DNA of 64,000 nt, from the NCBI GenBank assembly GCA_902777855.1, contig CACYVN010000006.1, positions 28,259 to 92,258 on the forward strand, read 5' to 3'. Made by a program: the position numbers and the translations under genes. The DNA is from an uncultured bacterium. GTDB taxonomy: Bacteria > Cyanobacteriota > Vampirovibrionia > Gastranaerophilales > Gastranaerophilaceae. Of the stretch, positions 1-9,156 are shown piece after piece; position 1 is the stretch's first letter, and every line of letters begins with the position of its first letter. The notes under the pieces are model-generated. The model had not been told where the DNA came from. It did not search any database and was given only the letters and a program-made list of their open reading frames with translations.

Positions 1-3
1 CCT

Positions 4-1242
4 TTATGTTGTCTTCCATAATCTATATTTGTAAATTCCGCCAAAACGGACCATAAAGACTACTGCTTCCGTAACTAATACCATTAAAGCTATTGTGTAA
101 ATATTCATAAGTCCCGAAAAATAAAGTGTAGTTAGTCCCAAAATATGTACAATTGATGCTAAAATTACACTGTTATTTGCTATATTTGCATGACCTAAAG
201 CACCTAAAAGTGGATAGCCTACAAGAATTGACGGGATGTCAAAACTCGCAATAACACAGAAAATACGGAATATTTTATATGCATTTGTCATTTCATTACC
301 ATAGAATATGCATATAATCGGTTTTGCAAAAATAAACATTGTTGCACAAACAAAGAAATTTATTATTATTGCAATGCAAAATATTTTTTTGAAAGTTTTA
401 ACATCTTTATTTTTGGCTACAAATGGATATAATGCACCATTTAGAGGAACTGTTATGCCATTAATAGCCTGATATATTTTTTCCGCAGCGACATAGTACC
501 CTACCATTATGCTTGAACCTATTAAACCTAAACAGAATGAGTTCGTATTTGTATAAGCTGAAACAGATATCCTTGATAAAAAGAACTCCGAACTGTACTT
601 AAATTGTTTTTTAATAGATTGCCACTTGGGAAGATACAATTTTGCTCCCAGTTCTTTAATTGCAAAATACATACCAATAATACCTGACACCAAAAAACCT
701 AAAGAATTTAAAAGCGGAACAATAATATAATCATTGCTGTGTTTTACAAATATGAATATTAAAATCAAGAAGATAGTTTTAGAAAGAATGTTTAAAAATG
801 TAATATATTTCATTCTTTCCATACCCTGAAAGAACCAAACAGGGTATATAGCATTCCCAATAACCATCAAAAATGAAAGTATAAATACAATCCAATTTTC
901 TTGAAGTTTGGGAACAAACAACAATAATAAACAAAGTATTACAAAACTGACTATTAATAAACAGCATTTTATAAATGTAACTGCACTGAAAATATTTGAC
1001 AGATTATTAGAGTTATGTCTATTCACCGCAATTTCTCGTGTTGCTGAAAGTCCAAAACCGTAATCAGTCAACATTATAAAATACTGCATAAATGCAAATG
1101 CAAAAAATACTAAACCAAATTTTTCAACACCTAATACACGAGATAGATATGGCAAATTAATTAGCGGAATTACATAACTGACAACTTGTAATGCCCCTAA
1201 TGATATAAAATTTTCTAATAATGTTTTCTTTTCGCTTTTCAT
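4..1242 (-). CDS. Wzx-like polysaccharide flippase
   Basis: Polytopic inner-membrane protein of the polysaccharide transporter (MATE/MOP) superfamily, expected to flip lipid-linked glycan units across the membrane. It has about 12 hydrophobic segments over 412 residues. The N-terminal pattern SLGALQVVSYVIPLINLPYLSRVLG, written here as key residues P, NLPYLSR and LG at about 22-38, is typical of Wzx proteins. It is the last visible gene of a minus-strand run of glycan genes, which fits export of the product. The ORF could begin 18 bases upstream at a GTG, but the ATG at 1242 is preceded by AAGGA at good spacing, so that start is chosen. The stop codon is at 4-6, so the gene is complete. Confidence 0.85.
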   Translation of the reverse strand: MKSEKKTLLENFISLGALQVVSYVIPLINLPYLSRVLGVEKFGLVFFAFAFMQYFIMLTDYGFGLSATREIAVNRHNSNNLSNIFSAVTFIKCCLLIVSFVILCLLLLFVPKLQENWIVFILSFLMVIGNAIYPVWFFQGMERMKYITFLNILSKTIFLILIFIFVKHSNDYIIVPLLNSLGFLVSGIIGMYFAIKELGAKLYLPKWQSIKKQFKYSSEFFLSRISVSAYTNTNSFCLGLIGSSIMVGYYVAAEKIYQAINGITVPLNGALYPFVAKNKDVKTFKKIFCIAIIINFFVCATMFIFAKPIICIFYGNEMTNAYKIFRIFCVIASFDIPSILVGYPLLGALGHANIANNSVILASIVHILGLTTLYFSGLMNIYTIALMVLVTEAVVFMVRFGGIYKYRLWKTT

Positions 1243-1252
1243 ATTTTCCTTT

Positions 1253-1288
1253 CCCCTCACCCCATTTGGGAGAGGGTTGGGTGAGGGG
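1253..1288. repeat. Palindromic CCCCTCACCC...GGGTGAGGGG repeat
   Basis: An inverted repeat with arms CCCCTCACCC (1253-1262) and GGGTGAGGGG (1279-1288). It fills the gap between the stop of the glycerophosphotransferase gene and the start of the flippase. Its left arm runs into the purine-rich ribosome binding site of the flippase. A related sequence recurs inside a coding sequence at 29574-29648. It looks like a small dispersed palindromic element rather than a terminator, as no T-run follows on either strand. Confidence 0.65.
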
Positions 1289-1293
1289 CTAAC

Positions 1294-2493
1294 CTATCCT
1301 AAACTCTTAATCCATTCGACAACACGTTCACAATTTCTACCATCTTGATATTTGAATACTTTATCTCGTAAAAATTTTCGCTGTTCTTTGTAATTATCAA
1401 CTCCATCAACAACATTTTTTATTGCGGATAAAAGTTCATCTTCTGTTTTGCAAACATCTCCTACTGTAAATTCACTGTAAGGAGTATAAAAACCTCGACA
1501 TTTTTCTTGGTATTCCTCTAAATCTGGAACGTAGTACATAATAGGTTTGTCTAACAACAAATAATCAAAATTAATTGATGAATAATCTGTGATAAGCGCG
1601 TCAGAATATTTGAGGACAGGATAAATATCTGAATTGTTATTCATTTTATATAATTCTTCACAATCATCAAAGTTCAACCCATTTGCATCATATGGATGTA
1701 GTTTACAAATCATAACGGCATTATTTTCTTTTAAAAATTGCTGTAATTTTTCTGATCTTAACCATCCGGATATATCTTTTTCGGTATCTCTGAATGTTGG
1801 CATATAAATAATTATTTTTTTACCTTGTTCGTGAAAGTATTTTATGTTTGCAAAATCTTCTTCCATAAACATATCTTGTCCTTCAATATCTTTATAAAGA
1901 ACATCTAATCTTGGAGAACCAATTATTTTAAAATATTTTTTATCTACCCCAAAGCAAGAGGATAAGAAAGATATTTCATAATTATTATTAGCAATATATG
2001 TACTACCAGATGTTATATTGAAGAAATTGTAAAAGAACTTTTCCAGTTTTGTAAAATAATATCTTTTGTCGAATACATCATCAAATCCCATTTTTTTAAG
2101 TGGAATTCCATGCCAGAAATTTATTTTTGTAGAGCCGTGGCAAAACATTTTATCTGCAACAGATGTCGGACCATAATCATATAACCAATATTTAGCTCTT
2201 AGTGCAAACCATATCCCCTTTAAAGATGTCCTTTTATTAATATTTTTGTATCCGCAATTTTTTAGTTTGTTTATTATTTTTTCATCGTTGGTTAACCATA
2301 CACATTTGTAATTAGTTTTATTATTATTTAGAAATAGATACAGATACTTTGTATTATGCATAAACATATTCAGATTATCTACATGACAACCCAATGCAAT
2401 ATAATTTTTATTTCTTTGTATTAAAATATTTAAAGTAAAACCAATTATTTTTTGAATAATTATTCGTATTACATTGTATATCTTTCTAAACAT
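1294..2493 (-). CDS. TagB/TagF-like glycerophosphotransferase
   Basis: Member of the CDP-glycerol:poly(glycerophosphate) glycerophosphotransferase family (Glyphos_transf), which adds glycerol-phosphate or ribitol-phosphate units to surface polymers. Seen are the family signatures NFWHGIPLKKMGF around residue 125 and the C-terminal ITDYSS followed by FDYLLLDKP and YVPD around 310-330. The N-terminal 20 residues are hydrophobic and may tether it to the membrane. The length of 399 aa is normal for the single-domain form. It lies between a glycosyltransferase and a flippase in a minus-strand run, which suggests a glycan with phosphodiester-linked polyol. The actual polyol cannot be told from sequence. 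Confidence 0.85.
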   Translation of the reverse strand: MFRKIYNVIRIIIQKIIGFTLNILIQRNKNYIALGCHVDNLNMFMHNTKYLYLFLNNNKTNYKCVWLTNDEKIINKLKNCGYKNINKRTSLKGIWFALRAKYWLYDYGPTSVADKMFCHGSTKINFWHGIPLKKMGFDDVFDKRYYFTKLEKFFYNFFNITSGSTYIANNNYEISFLSSCFGVDKKYFKIIGSPRLDVLYKDIEGQDMFMEEDFANIKYFHEQGKKIIIYMPTFRDTEKDISGWLRSEKLQQFLKENNAVMICKLHPYDANGLNFDDCEELYKMNNNSDIYPVLKYSDALITDYSSINFDYLLLDKPIMYYVPDLEEYQEKCRGFYTPYSEFTVGDVCKTEDELLSAIKNVVDGVDNYKEQRKFLRDKVFKYQDGRNCERVVEWIKSLG

Positions 2494-2546
2494 ATTTTAT
2501 TCTATCTCCTTTTTTATAATGACAAGTTCTTAATTTTAGTTTGTAT

Positions 2547-3653
2547 TTATAATAAATTTTGAAGTTCTGCTTTACTTGAGGCTACATTTTTTTCGAGTTC
2601 ATTTATTATTTCTAAGTTTATTTTTTGCATTTCTTTTAGTTCTTTTATACTTGGTAAATTCCCTTGACGAATGTCTGAATTTAAGATATATTTATAGCCC
2701 AATTTATTAAAATCGCCTATTTCTGGCTGTAACACAATGGGAATAATCCCAGCTTTCATATATTCAACTAATTTAGTAGGGCAAGCTACACGATTAACAA
2801 CATTATCATCACGAAGAATAAATCCTAAATGAGCTTTTGCATATTCTTGATTTAAATCATTCGGAGCTACAGATTTAATAGTTATATAGTTTTCAACTTC
2901 ATATTTTTTAGCCAAATTTGTGTAATATTGTATGTCAGGAGTTAAAAAGGTGTAATTAATATTACTAATTTTTTTATTTTTGACGACTTCTGCAATTGAT
3001 TTAACCATCAATTCTGGATTTTGCCATACTTGATTCCTTCCAGAATATAATATATTTAATGCATTTTCTTTTTTTTCAGAAAAATTAATATTAGAACTAT
3101 TAAAGATCGGGAGTGTAATATATTTTAATTTTTTAGATTCTTGATATTTATTTTGATAATATGTTGTCATATTATTTGTGACACTTACAAAGGTTTTTAT
3201 ATACTTTAATGCAAATTTTTCATACTTTTTCATGTTACTTATTTTCCAAATAGGCGCATTCATCATCTCCATTTCTTCAATTACACAGCCATGAAAATCT
3301 AAAACCATTTTATAACCGTATTTTTTTATTAAATTTAAATCCAGCTTTGCTAAATTAGTAAAATTTTCTATATAAATAATTTTTGCATTTTCAAATATTT
3401 TTATTGTTTGATTTTTAGTTAAATATTTATATGATTTAATTTTATTATCACTAGACTCTGGTAACTTGTTATATCCCCTTTTTATATCTCTGTACCAATA
3501 GTACAAATAATTAACGAACGGAAAATTAAATGATTCTATGTAGGTTCTATTAAAATCACTAAATATCTCATCAATTGCAAGGAATCGTATACTTGCGCCA
3601 TCTTGTTTCAGCCATCCTGTAGGATACTTTGCGATAAATATAATTTCATTCAT
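2547..3653 (-). CDS. Glycosyltransferase (GT-B-like)
   Basis: Probable cytoplasmic glycosyltransferase for surface glycan assembly. The N-terminus carries a Rossmann-type start (EIIFIAKYP) and the C-terminal half has features of GT4-like enzymes: LYSGRNQVWQNPELMVK near 215-230 and KLVEYMKAGIIPIV near 300, where the E of VEYM corresponds to the nucleotide-sugar binding region. The start ATG at 3653 has GGAGG upstream and directly follows the stop codon of the preceding membrane-protein gene, so translation is likely coupled. The sugar substrate is unknown. The exact GT family is less certain than for the neighbour at 5024. Confidence 0.7.
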   Translation of the reverse strand: MNEIIFIAKYPTGWLKQDGASIRFLAIDEIFSDFNRTYIESFNFPFVNYLYYWYRDIKRGYNKLPESSDNKIKSYKYLTKNQTIKIFENAKIIYIENFTNLAKLDLNLIKKYGYKMVLDFHGCVIEEMEMMNAPIWKISNMKKYEKFALKYIKTFVSVTNNMTTYYQNKYQESKKLKYITLPIFNSSNINFSEKKENALNILYSGRNQVWQNPELMVKSIAEVVKNKKISNINYTFLTPDIQYYTNLAKKYEVENYITIKSVAPNDLNQEYAKAHLGFILRDDNVVNRVACPTKLVEYMKAGIIPIVLQPEIGDFNKLGYKYILNSDIRQGNLPSIKELKEMQKINLEIINELEKNVASSKAELQNLL

Positions 3654-5036
3654 TTAAATTATCCTCCACTTTTGTACGGTTGTTAAAAGTTTCCCTAAGT
3701 ATTTGTCGGGTCTATACATTGCAATTAAATAAATCATTGGAATAAAAGGTCCACGCAATCTGTGGATTGCTCCGGCATTACCAAGAGTTATGCAATAAAA
3801 ACTGAACATAAATAACATTGAAAAGAAAAATGTAAGTAAAACGAAATTTCTTTCTCTAAATAAATTCAATAAACCTCTTAAAAAAGATGGTATAATTAAA
3901 TATAGAATCAACATATCCGGGATATAAATAATTCTTGAAATCTTTGTCCAAGTCCAAGGAAAAGGAGCTAAAAATAAATAAACATAACCAACAATGAATG
4001 GTAATAAAAAGAATTTTGAATATAATGCCCCAAAATCAAAACCAATCCCTGCATCCCCATATTGATATGAAGCTTCTCTTATGCTGATTAAATCTTCAAC
4101 AGATAAAATACTCATAAAAGAAGATATTTTTAGCAATAAAAATATAATTATTCCTGCAATAACAGGTGAAAATAAAATTACTATAACCGAAATCCAATTA
4201 GTTTTTATGATTGTATTTTTTAGATTTAATCTCAAATTCATAACAATCCATGCAGTTATTAGTGCAAAAAATAATACAAATGAGGCATAGGGTCTGAATA
4301 AATACAAACCATACAGAGCAATGAATGATAATAATAAATAAATTAAATTTAATTTATTATAAAATAGATAAAATAAAAATATTGATAAATACATAAATAA
4401 TGTAATATATCCGTCTCTAATGAGTACAGTAGTATTGAGCATATGCGAAAATGTAAATATGGATAATAACGAATATATTTTTGCTAAAGAATCGTTTTTT
4501 AATACGATTTTACCAATATAGTAAATAATAGGAGCAACTAATGAAGCCGTAATAGCATTAAAAATACATACTATAAATGGATTAATTCCGAATAAATAAT
4601 AGAAAGTGCCTATTATTTTGGGAAACATTCCTCCTGTATATTTTTCTGCTAAGGTTGGAATTGAATAATATTTTGAAATATTTACTCCCAAACTGTGAAA
4701 TAATACACCATCATTATCAGTAGTAAACGGTGTAAAATGATTTTCATTCGGTAGAGAAAATCCCAAAATATGATATTTGAGTATTTCCCAAAAAATTAAA
4801 ACTATAAAATGGACTAAAATAGAAATAATAAATATTTTTGGATAAAATTTATCTTTGCAAAATTTATTAATTAACAAATATATTGGAAATACAAATAATA
4901 AAGAAATAAATAATGGTAAAAAAGAGTGTTCTAAATAACCATTTTCAAAATATATTAGTGTAATCATTAAAAATAATAAAATTATACTTAGAAAAAATGG
5001 TATTATATTTTTACTTTTTATAACTAAACCCTGCAT
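3654..5036 (-). CDS. Polytopic membrane protein of glycan cluster (GT-C or polymerase type)
   Basis: A 460-aa protein with about 12 hydrophobic segments. Its large extracytoplasmic loop after the third segment holds an acidic motif (FTTDNDGVLFH, around residue 105) that resembles the catalytic-loop acidic residues of GT-C enzymes. It sits between two glycosyltransferases and its start overlaps the upstream gene by 13 bases, so it belongs to the same operon. It may be a lipid-linked sugar transferase or a Wzy-like polymerase. No signature lets me choose, so it is described only as a glycan-cluster membrane protein. Confidence 0.6.
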   Translation of the reverse strand: MQGLVIKSKNIIPFFLSIILLFLMITLIYFENGYLEHSFLPLFISLLFVFPIYLLINKFCKDKFYPKIFIISILVHFIVLIFWEILKYHILGFSLPNENHFTPFTTDNDGVLFHSLGVNISKYYSIPTLAEKYTGGMFPKIIGTFYYLFGINPFIVCIFNAITASLVAPIIYYIGKIVLKNDSLAKIYSLLSIFTFSHMLNTTVLIRDGYITLFMYLSIFLFYLFYNKLNLIYLLLSFIALYGLYLFRPYASFVLFFALITAWIVMNLRLNLKNTIIKTNWISVIVILFSPVIAGIIIFLLLKISSFMSILSVEDLISIREASYQYGDAGIGFDFGALYSKFFLLPFIVGYVYLFLAPFPWTWTKISRIIYIPDMLILYLIIPSFLRGLLNLFRERNFVLLTFFFSMLFMFSFYCITLGNAGAIHRLRGPFIPMIYLIAMYRPDKYLGKLLTTVQKWRII

Positions 5037-6172
5037 ATTCCCTCGTATAGTCTAAATGTTTTTACTACCATTTTTTCTGCGGAAAATTCTTCTTCAAAAA
5101 ACTTTCTGCTATTATGGGCAAGGGAGAATATATTTTCTCTGTTATCCCAAAGTGATTTGATTTGCTTTTTGCAATCCGCTATATCCTGCTGTTTTACAAG
5201 ATATCCGTTACTCCTTATACATTCACTGTTCCCGCCAACATCCGAAACTAACAAAGGCAAACCTGCACACATTGCTTCAATAATTCCTATCGGCAATCCT
5301 TCTTTGTTGCTAATGAGTGTATATATATCATAATTTCTTAAAAGAGGTATTACATCATATATTTCGCCTCTGTATTGGATATTTGCATCATTCTGCTTGG
5401 TTATAAAATCTATAACTTTGTCAAGTTCTTCCCCATAGCCAAATAAATCGAGTTTTATATTCAATCCGTCTTTGTTAGACTCGTGTACTGCAGAAATTAA
5501 TGTATAAGGATCTTTTGGCGGACAAAAACGGGAAATCATAACTATTTTTAATTCGTCTTTTGAAAATTCTTTTTTCTTAAATTCTTCCGGAATATCCGAA
5601 ATACCGTTATGTATAGTCACCATTTTGTTTTTAAAAAATGGCATAGTTTTTATCCCGATTTGCCTGTCGTATTCCGAAACACAAATTATTTTTTGTGTAA
5701 ATATTGCTAAAAAAGTTTCTAAAACCTTATAAAATAGAATTTTTGCTTTTGAGTATCCGCCTGAAAAAGTCCAGCCATGAGCTGTGAAAATTACCGGAGT
5801 TCGGGTTAAAAACCCGCAAATTCTGCCAACAATACCTCCTGTCATTGAGTTACAATGAATCAAGTCAGGCTTTATTTGTTTAATAATCTTTAAAGTATCT
5901 AAATGTGATTTTATATGAGTTTTTAAATCAACAATACTATTGGTCATTGGCACAAAAAATATTTGTTCGTCTTTTATACCAAGGGTTTTAAGCTCGTTAG
6001 ACAAATAACCTGAAGTTGACATTATAAAATACGGTGTAAAATTTTTGGGTAAACCTTTTGTAAGCTCAAGTAAATATTTTTGAGCTCCGCCTAAATCAGG
6101 TTTTGTAATTATATATAATATTTTTTTAGAAAGGCTTTCACTCACTACCAATTCACCTTTCTGTGAATACAT
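5024..6172 (-). CDS. Glycosyltransferase family 4
   Basis: Retaining GT-B glycosyltransferase. The N-terminal donor/acceptor Rossmann start is KILYIITKPDLGGAQ with the GGAQ motif, and the C-terminal domain has SRFCPPKDP, then SNKEGLPIGIIEAMCAGLPLLVSDVGG where E-x7-E (EGLPIGIIEA) is the family hallmark. It is the first gene of the glycan run. The ATG at 6172 has no ribosome binding site, whereas a GTG at 6145 has AAAGGTG eight bases upstream. The shorter form (373 aa) is therefore also plausible and still keeps the whole domain. Confidence 0.87.
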   Translation of the reverse strand: MYSQKGELVVSESLSKKILYIITKPDLGGAQKYLLELTKGLPKNFTPYFIMSTSGYLSNELKTLGIKDEQIFFVPMTNSIVDLKTHIKSHLDTLKIIKQIKPDLIHCNSMTGGIVGRICGFLTRTPVIFTAHGWTFSGGYSKAKILFYKVLETFLAIFTQKIICVSEYDRQIGIKTMPFFKNKMVTIHNGISDIPEEFKKKEFSKDELKIVMISRFCPPKDPYTLISAVHESNKDGLNIKLDLFGYGEELDKVIDFITKQNDANIQYRGEIYDVIPLLRNYDIYTLISNKEGLPIGIIEAMCAGLPLLVSDVGGNSECIRSNGYLVKQQDIADCKKQIKSLWDNRENIFSLAHNSRKFFEEEFSAEKMVVKTFRLYEGICRV

Positions 6173-6365
6173 TTTTTATATATAGAGGTATATGTAAGTT
6201 TTAATACTGAAAACTTATCATTTTCTTGTCCGGTAATTTGTTCCATTATAGTTTATTTTCTCCAGTATAAGATTTTCAATAGTATGATATCATGAAAATT
6301 TTAATTAAAGCGTTGCAAATAAATTCACCGATAAAAATCTTAATAATGTGAAAATTTAATGTTTT

Positions 6366-7052
6366 ATGACTGCAAAAAATATTTTCACGGGTTTTGTAAT
6401 GTCTATGGCTGTGGATAAAATATCTTTTACATCAAGAATAAATTTTGTTAACACGAAAACCTTTGAAAAGTTCAGGCGGGGTACGTATATTGATTTTCGC
6501 AAAGATTTAAACTTTGAATGTTCTCAAAATGCTAAAAATCCATGGTTTGCAAAAATTGTCCGCTCAGATGTTGTAAAAGCAGATGAATTTTATACTGATG
6601 AAATTCGTACATGCAGTGCAGGCGGAGTCATAGATTCAAAAACAGGACAGTGCGCAGGATTTCATTTTTATGACTGCGCCGAAAATTTAGAAAATACCGA
6701 TAATATGCTTAAAATAATATTTTCACTTGTTCCAAATCCTGACAGGGCTTTGATTTTAGGAAGTAAAAAATTAAGATTCTCAAACTATTCAATTCCGGTT
6801 TTTGAAGAAATTTTAAAAGGATTAAAATCAAAAATTGATAATGTAACAATTTTCAGAGAACATATTTTCCCATATTCCGAAAGTGATTTGCACTATAATC
6901 TGAAAAATGACACCTGGACAATTCGTTCTATGTTTCGTTATCCTACGGATTTGGTGCATGACCATGAGGTTATAGATCCTCAAAAATTAGAGCAATGTTT
7001 TAAAGAAATAAAGATTGCAGAGGGTGACAGCATCAATTTTATAAAAGAATAA
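6366..7052 (+). CDS. Lineage-type protein of unknown function
   Basis: A 228-aa protein that I do not recognise. Near its N-terminus is DKISFTSRINFV, one of the short S/T-F-K/T motifs seen in other proteins of this window (12160, 43848). It has no clear signal peptide or membrane segment. Several methionines (residues 1, 12, 14) are possible starts and none has a good ribosome binding site. The gene converges with the PHP-domain gene with only two bases between their stops and is divergent from the glycan cluster. Intact reading frame and normal codon use suggest a real gene. Confidence 0.7.
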   Translation: MTAKNIFTGFVMSMAVDKISFTSRINFVNTKTFEKFRRGTYIDFRKDLNFECSQNAKNPWFAKIVRSDVVKADEFYTDEIRTCSAGGVIDSKTGQCAGFHFYDCAENLENTDNMLKIIFSLVPNPDRALILGSKKLRFSNYSIPVFEEILKGLKSKIDNVTIFREHIFPYSESDLHYNLKNDTWTIRSMFRYPTDLVHDHEVIDPQKLEQCFKEIKIAEGDSINFIKE

Positions 7053-7054
7053 TA

Positions 7055-8026
7055 TTATTTGTAACCAAAGATTGTGTTGCCATGTGCATCGGTTGAGCCT
7101 GTACGGATAATACCTAATCTTTTGGCTTCAGAGTTAATATAATTGATATACTTATCGTATTCCGTACCTAAAAGAGGACCTGTTTGAGTTTGTTTGTATG
7201 ACTGATAATACCCCTCAGTAAATTTAATTTTTCCTTCAATATTTTTATATCGTGTAAAAAGTTCTGTTATATAAGGATATTTTTTCTCTCCCAAATCTTC
7301 GTTATATCTTGCCGGATGCGCAATTCCGACAATTCCGTATTTTGACATTGTTTCGATTACTTCCCCAAAATCTTTAATGGGTAATTTAATATTCCATTTA
7401 TCATTCAAATCAGCTTTGTAAAATTCTGTTTCAAGGAATTTATCATAAGGATTTATTGCCCAAAGCAGAACATGTATATCTATTGGTCTTGGAGCAACGT
7501 TACTCACATAGTATCTGCTGTTAATTTCTATTCCAGGAATTACCTTAATATTTTTGTATCTTTTTGGATTTTGTTCAAGAATTTTAATAACTTCTTTTGC
7601 ACCCAAAACAGTGTTATGATCGGTTATAGCGATAACCATATAACCGTTTTTGATATTTTTTTGAGCATAATTCTGAGCTTCATTCATTCTTTGTTCAACA
7701 GTAGCAATACCGTCAGACATAGTTGTATGCATGTGAAGATTTGCTTTGTAATTTCCCGAATTAATATTTGTTTCACTCGGTGTATAAATTTGCAAATTAT
7801 CATCATTTTCTTTTATAAATTGTTCAAGTTCTTTTGGACCCATAATTGGACGAAGCGCTTCAAGATTATATTTAACATTATGAGAATCACGCAAAATAGC
7901 TTTTTTATATTCAATATCCGGCATGGGAGAATCAACGTGATATCTGCTTAAATCTGCATAAAAATAAGCTCCGGTAATTAAAAATACAAAAAGTAACAAT
8001 AATGTTTTAATCAGATTTTTTTTCAT
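7055..8026 (-). CDS. Membrane-anchored PHP-domain phosphoesterase
   Basis: PHP-fold metal-dependent phosphoesterase. Residues 1-25 form a signal anchor. The PHP motifs follow in order: H98-x-H100 with D105 (NLHMHTTMSDG), D136-H137 (AITDHNT), E167 (PGIEI), a histidine in GIAHP near 220, and the C-terminal STDAHG near 310. The location suggests an extracytoplasmic or periplasmic enzyme. The start has GGGAG upstream. The substrate cannot be inferred; PHP proteins act on phosphodiesters or nucleotides. The gene stands alone between unknowns on the opposite strand. Confidence 0.8.
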   Translation of the reverse strand: MKKNLIKTLLLLFVFLITGAYFYADLSRYHVDSPMPDIEYKKAILRDSHNVKYNLEALRPIMGPKELEQFIKENDDNLQIYTPSETNINSGNYKANLHMHTTMSDGIATVEQRMNEAQNYAQKNIKNGYMVIAITDHNTVLGAKEVIKILEQNPKRYKNIKVIPGIEINSRYYVSNVAPRPIDIHVLLWAINPYDKFLETEFYKADLNDKWNIKLPIKDFGEVIETMSKYGIVGIAHPARYNEDLGEKKYPYITELFTRYKNIEGKIKFTEGYYQSYKQTQTGPLLGTEYDKYINYINSEAKRLGIIRTGSTDAHGNTIFGYK

Positions 8027-8097
8027 GTTTTTCTCCCATACATTGTCATTTTAACATTTGAAATTGTCTGTGTAAATTCGTAACAATTTTGTACTGT

Positions 8098-8126
8098 TTG
8101 ATATTTTTCATAAAAAAAGTTATAAT
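8098..8126 (+). promoter_or_regulatory. Promoter of a leaderless gene
   Basis: TTGATA (8098-8103), a 17-base spacer and TATAAT (8121-8126). The -10 ends six bases before the ATG at 8133, so transcription would begin at the start codon itself. There is no ribosome binding site. Confidence 0.65.
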
Positions 8127-8132
8127 TCGCAA

Positions 8133-8951
8133 ATGGAACCTGAAATTGATAACAGAACTTTCAGAGATTATACAGATGAAGAAATAGATAATAAACTTCA
8201 GGCTGATGTTGAAGTGCACAACAAAAAAGTCAGACGTATTGTTATCATTTTTGTAATTTTATTATTATTTTTATTCAGGGGAACTATTGCTTACTGGGTA
8301 AAATTTGGTATTGCTATTCCAAGTGGTTATACAAAAGAAATTATAGATACTTCTAAAGATCCGATACAAATAAATTACAGTGAAAGAGAACAGGAAAAGA
8401 AGAAATTTACATATCATTCACTTATCAATAAAGGGACAATGGAAATTACTCCTCAGGCTCATTATATTCTATCCGGAAAAGTTATTGCTTATAATCACGA
8501 TTTTCTGTTTATATCAAAATTTTTTGACAGTGCGGCATTGTACGATTTAGGCGCATCTTGGGGTAAGCTTGCAGATAAAAAACTTTTAAAAGAATATTTT
8601 AAGGTTTACAGTCACAAAATTCAGTTAACAGGAGTCAGGCGTTTGAACTGGAGCTGGCGAAGCGATATTCCTTATGATGAAAAATACATTACTTCACATC
8701 TTTCACATACTCATGTAATTCCGGCTAATCGTAATATTATGGCTGCGATGCTGAAACTTCGTATGTATCAGGATGTTAAACTTGAAGGTGAACTTGTTGA
8801 TATGACATCCCATGATGTAAAAAATCATAAGATATATACATATAAAACAAGTTTATCCCGCAGTGATACAGACAATTCAAGCAGAGGTTTCGGCTCCTGC
8901 GAAACGATGTATGTAACAAAAGTCCAGATAGGTAATAGAATTTATAAGTAA
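8133..8951 (+). CDS. Single-pass membrane protein of unknown function
   Basis: A 272-aa protein with an acidic cytoplasmic N-terminus, one transmembrane segment at about 35-55 (IVIIFVILLLFLF) and a long extracytoplasmic domain. The domain contains SHTHVIPANRN near residue 190, then KLEGELVDM, and a C-terminal SSRGFGSCETMYV. I have seen this SHTHVIPAN plus CE-x2-YV arrangement only in uncharacterised conserved proteins. No enzymatic motif is recognised. The start has no Shine-Dalgarno sequence and appears leaderless. Confidence 0.7.
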   Translation: MEPEIDNRTFRDYTDEEIDNKLQADVEVHNKKVRRIVIIFVILLLFLFRGTIAYWVKFGIAIPSGYTKEIIDTSKDPIQINYSEREQEKKKFTYHSLINKGTMEITPQAHYILSGKVIAYNHDFLFISKFFDSAALYDLGASWGKLADKKLLKEYFKVYSHKIQLTGVRRLNWSWRSDIPYDEKYITSHLSHTHVIPANRNIMAAMLKLRMYQDVKLEGELVDMTSHDVKNHKIYTYKTSLSRSDTDNSSRGFGSCETMYVTKVQIGNRIYK

Positions 8952-9022
8952 AATCAGTTTTGATGTAATTTAACATACAGAATAATATTAAATTAACTGT
9001 GAAATTGCGATTTATAAAAAAG

Positions 9023-9048
9023 AGTCCGACCTTTATTGACCGGACTAT
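9023..9048 (-). terminator. Terminator downstream of the muramidase-like gene
   Basis: AGTCCG (9023-9028) pairs with CGGACT (9041-9046); read on the minus strand the hairpin is followed within one base by a run of six T. It lies about 110 bases past the stop of the gene at 9157. Confidence 0.55.
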
Positions 9049-9156
9049 TATCATAACTACATACTTGGTATACTTCTGTAATATCCTTTGACCGAGCCGA
9101 GCAGAGCCACGAACGGAGTGAGAGTCCGACAATTATGTCGATAATGAATATTCCGA

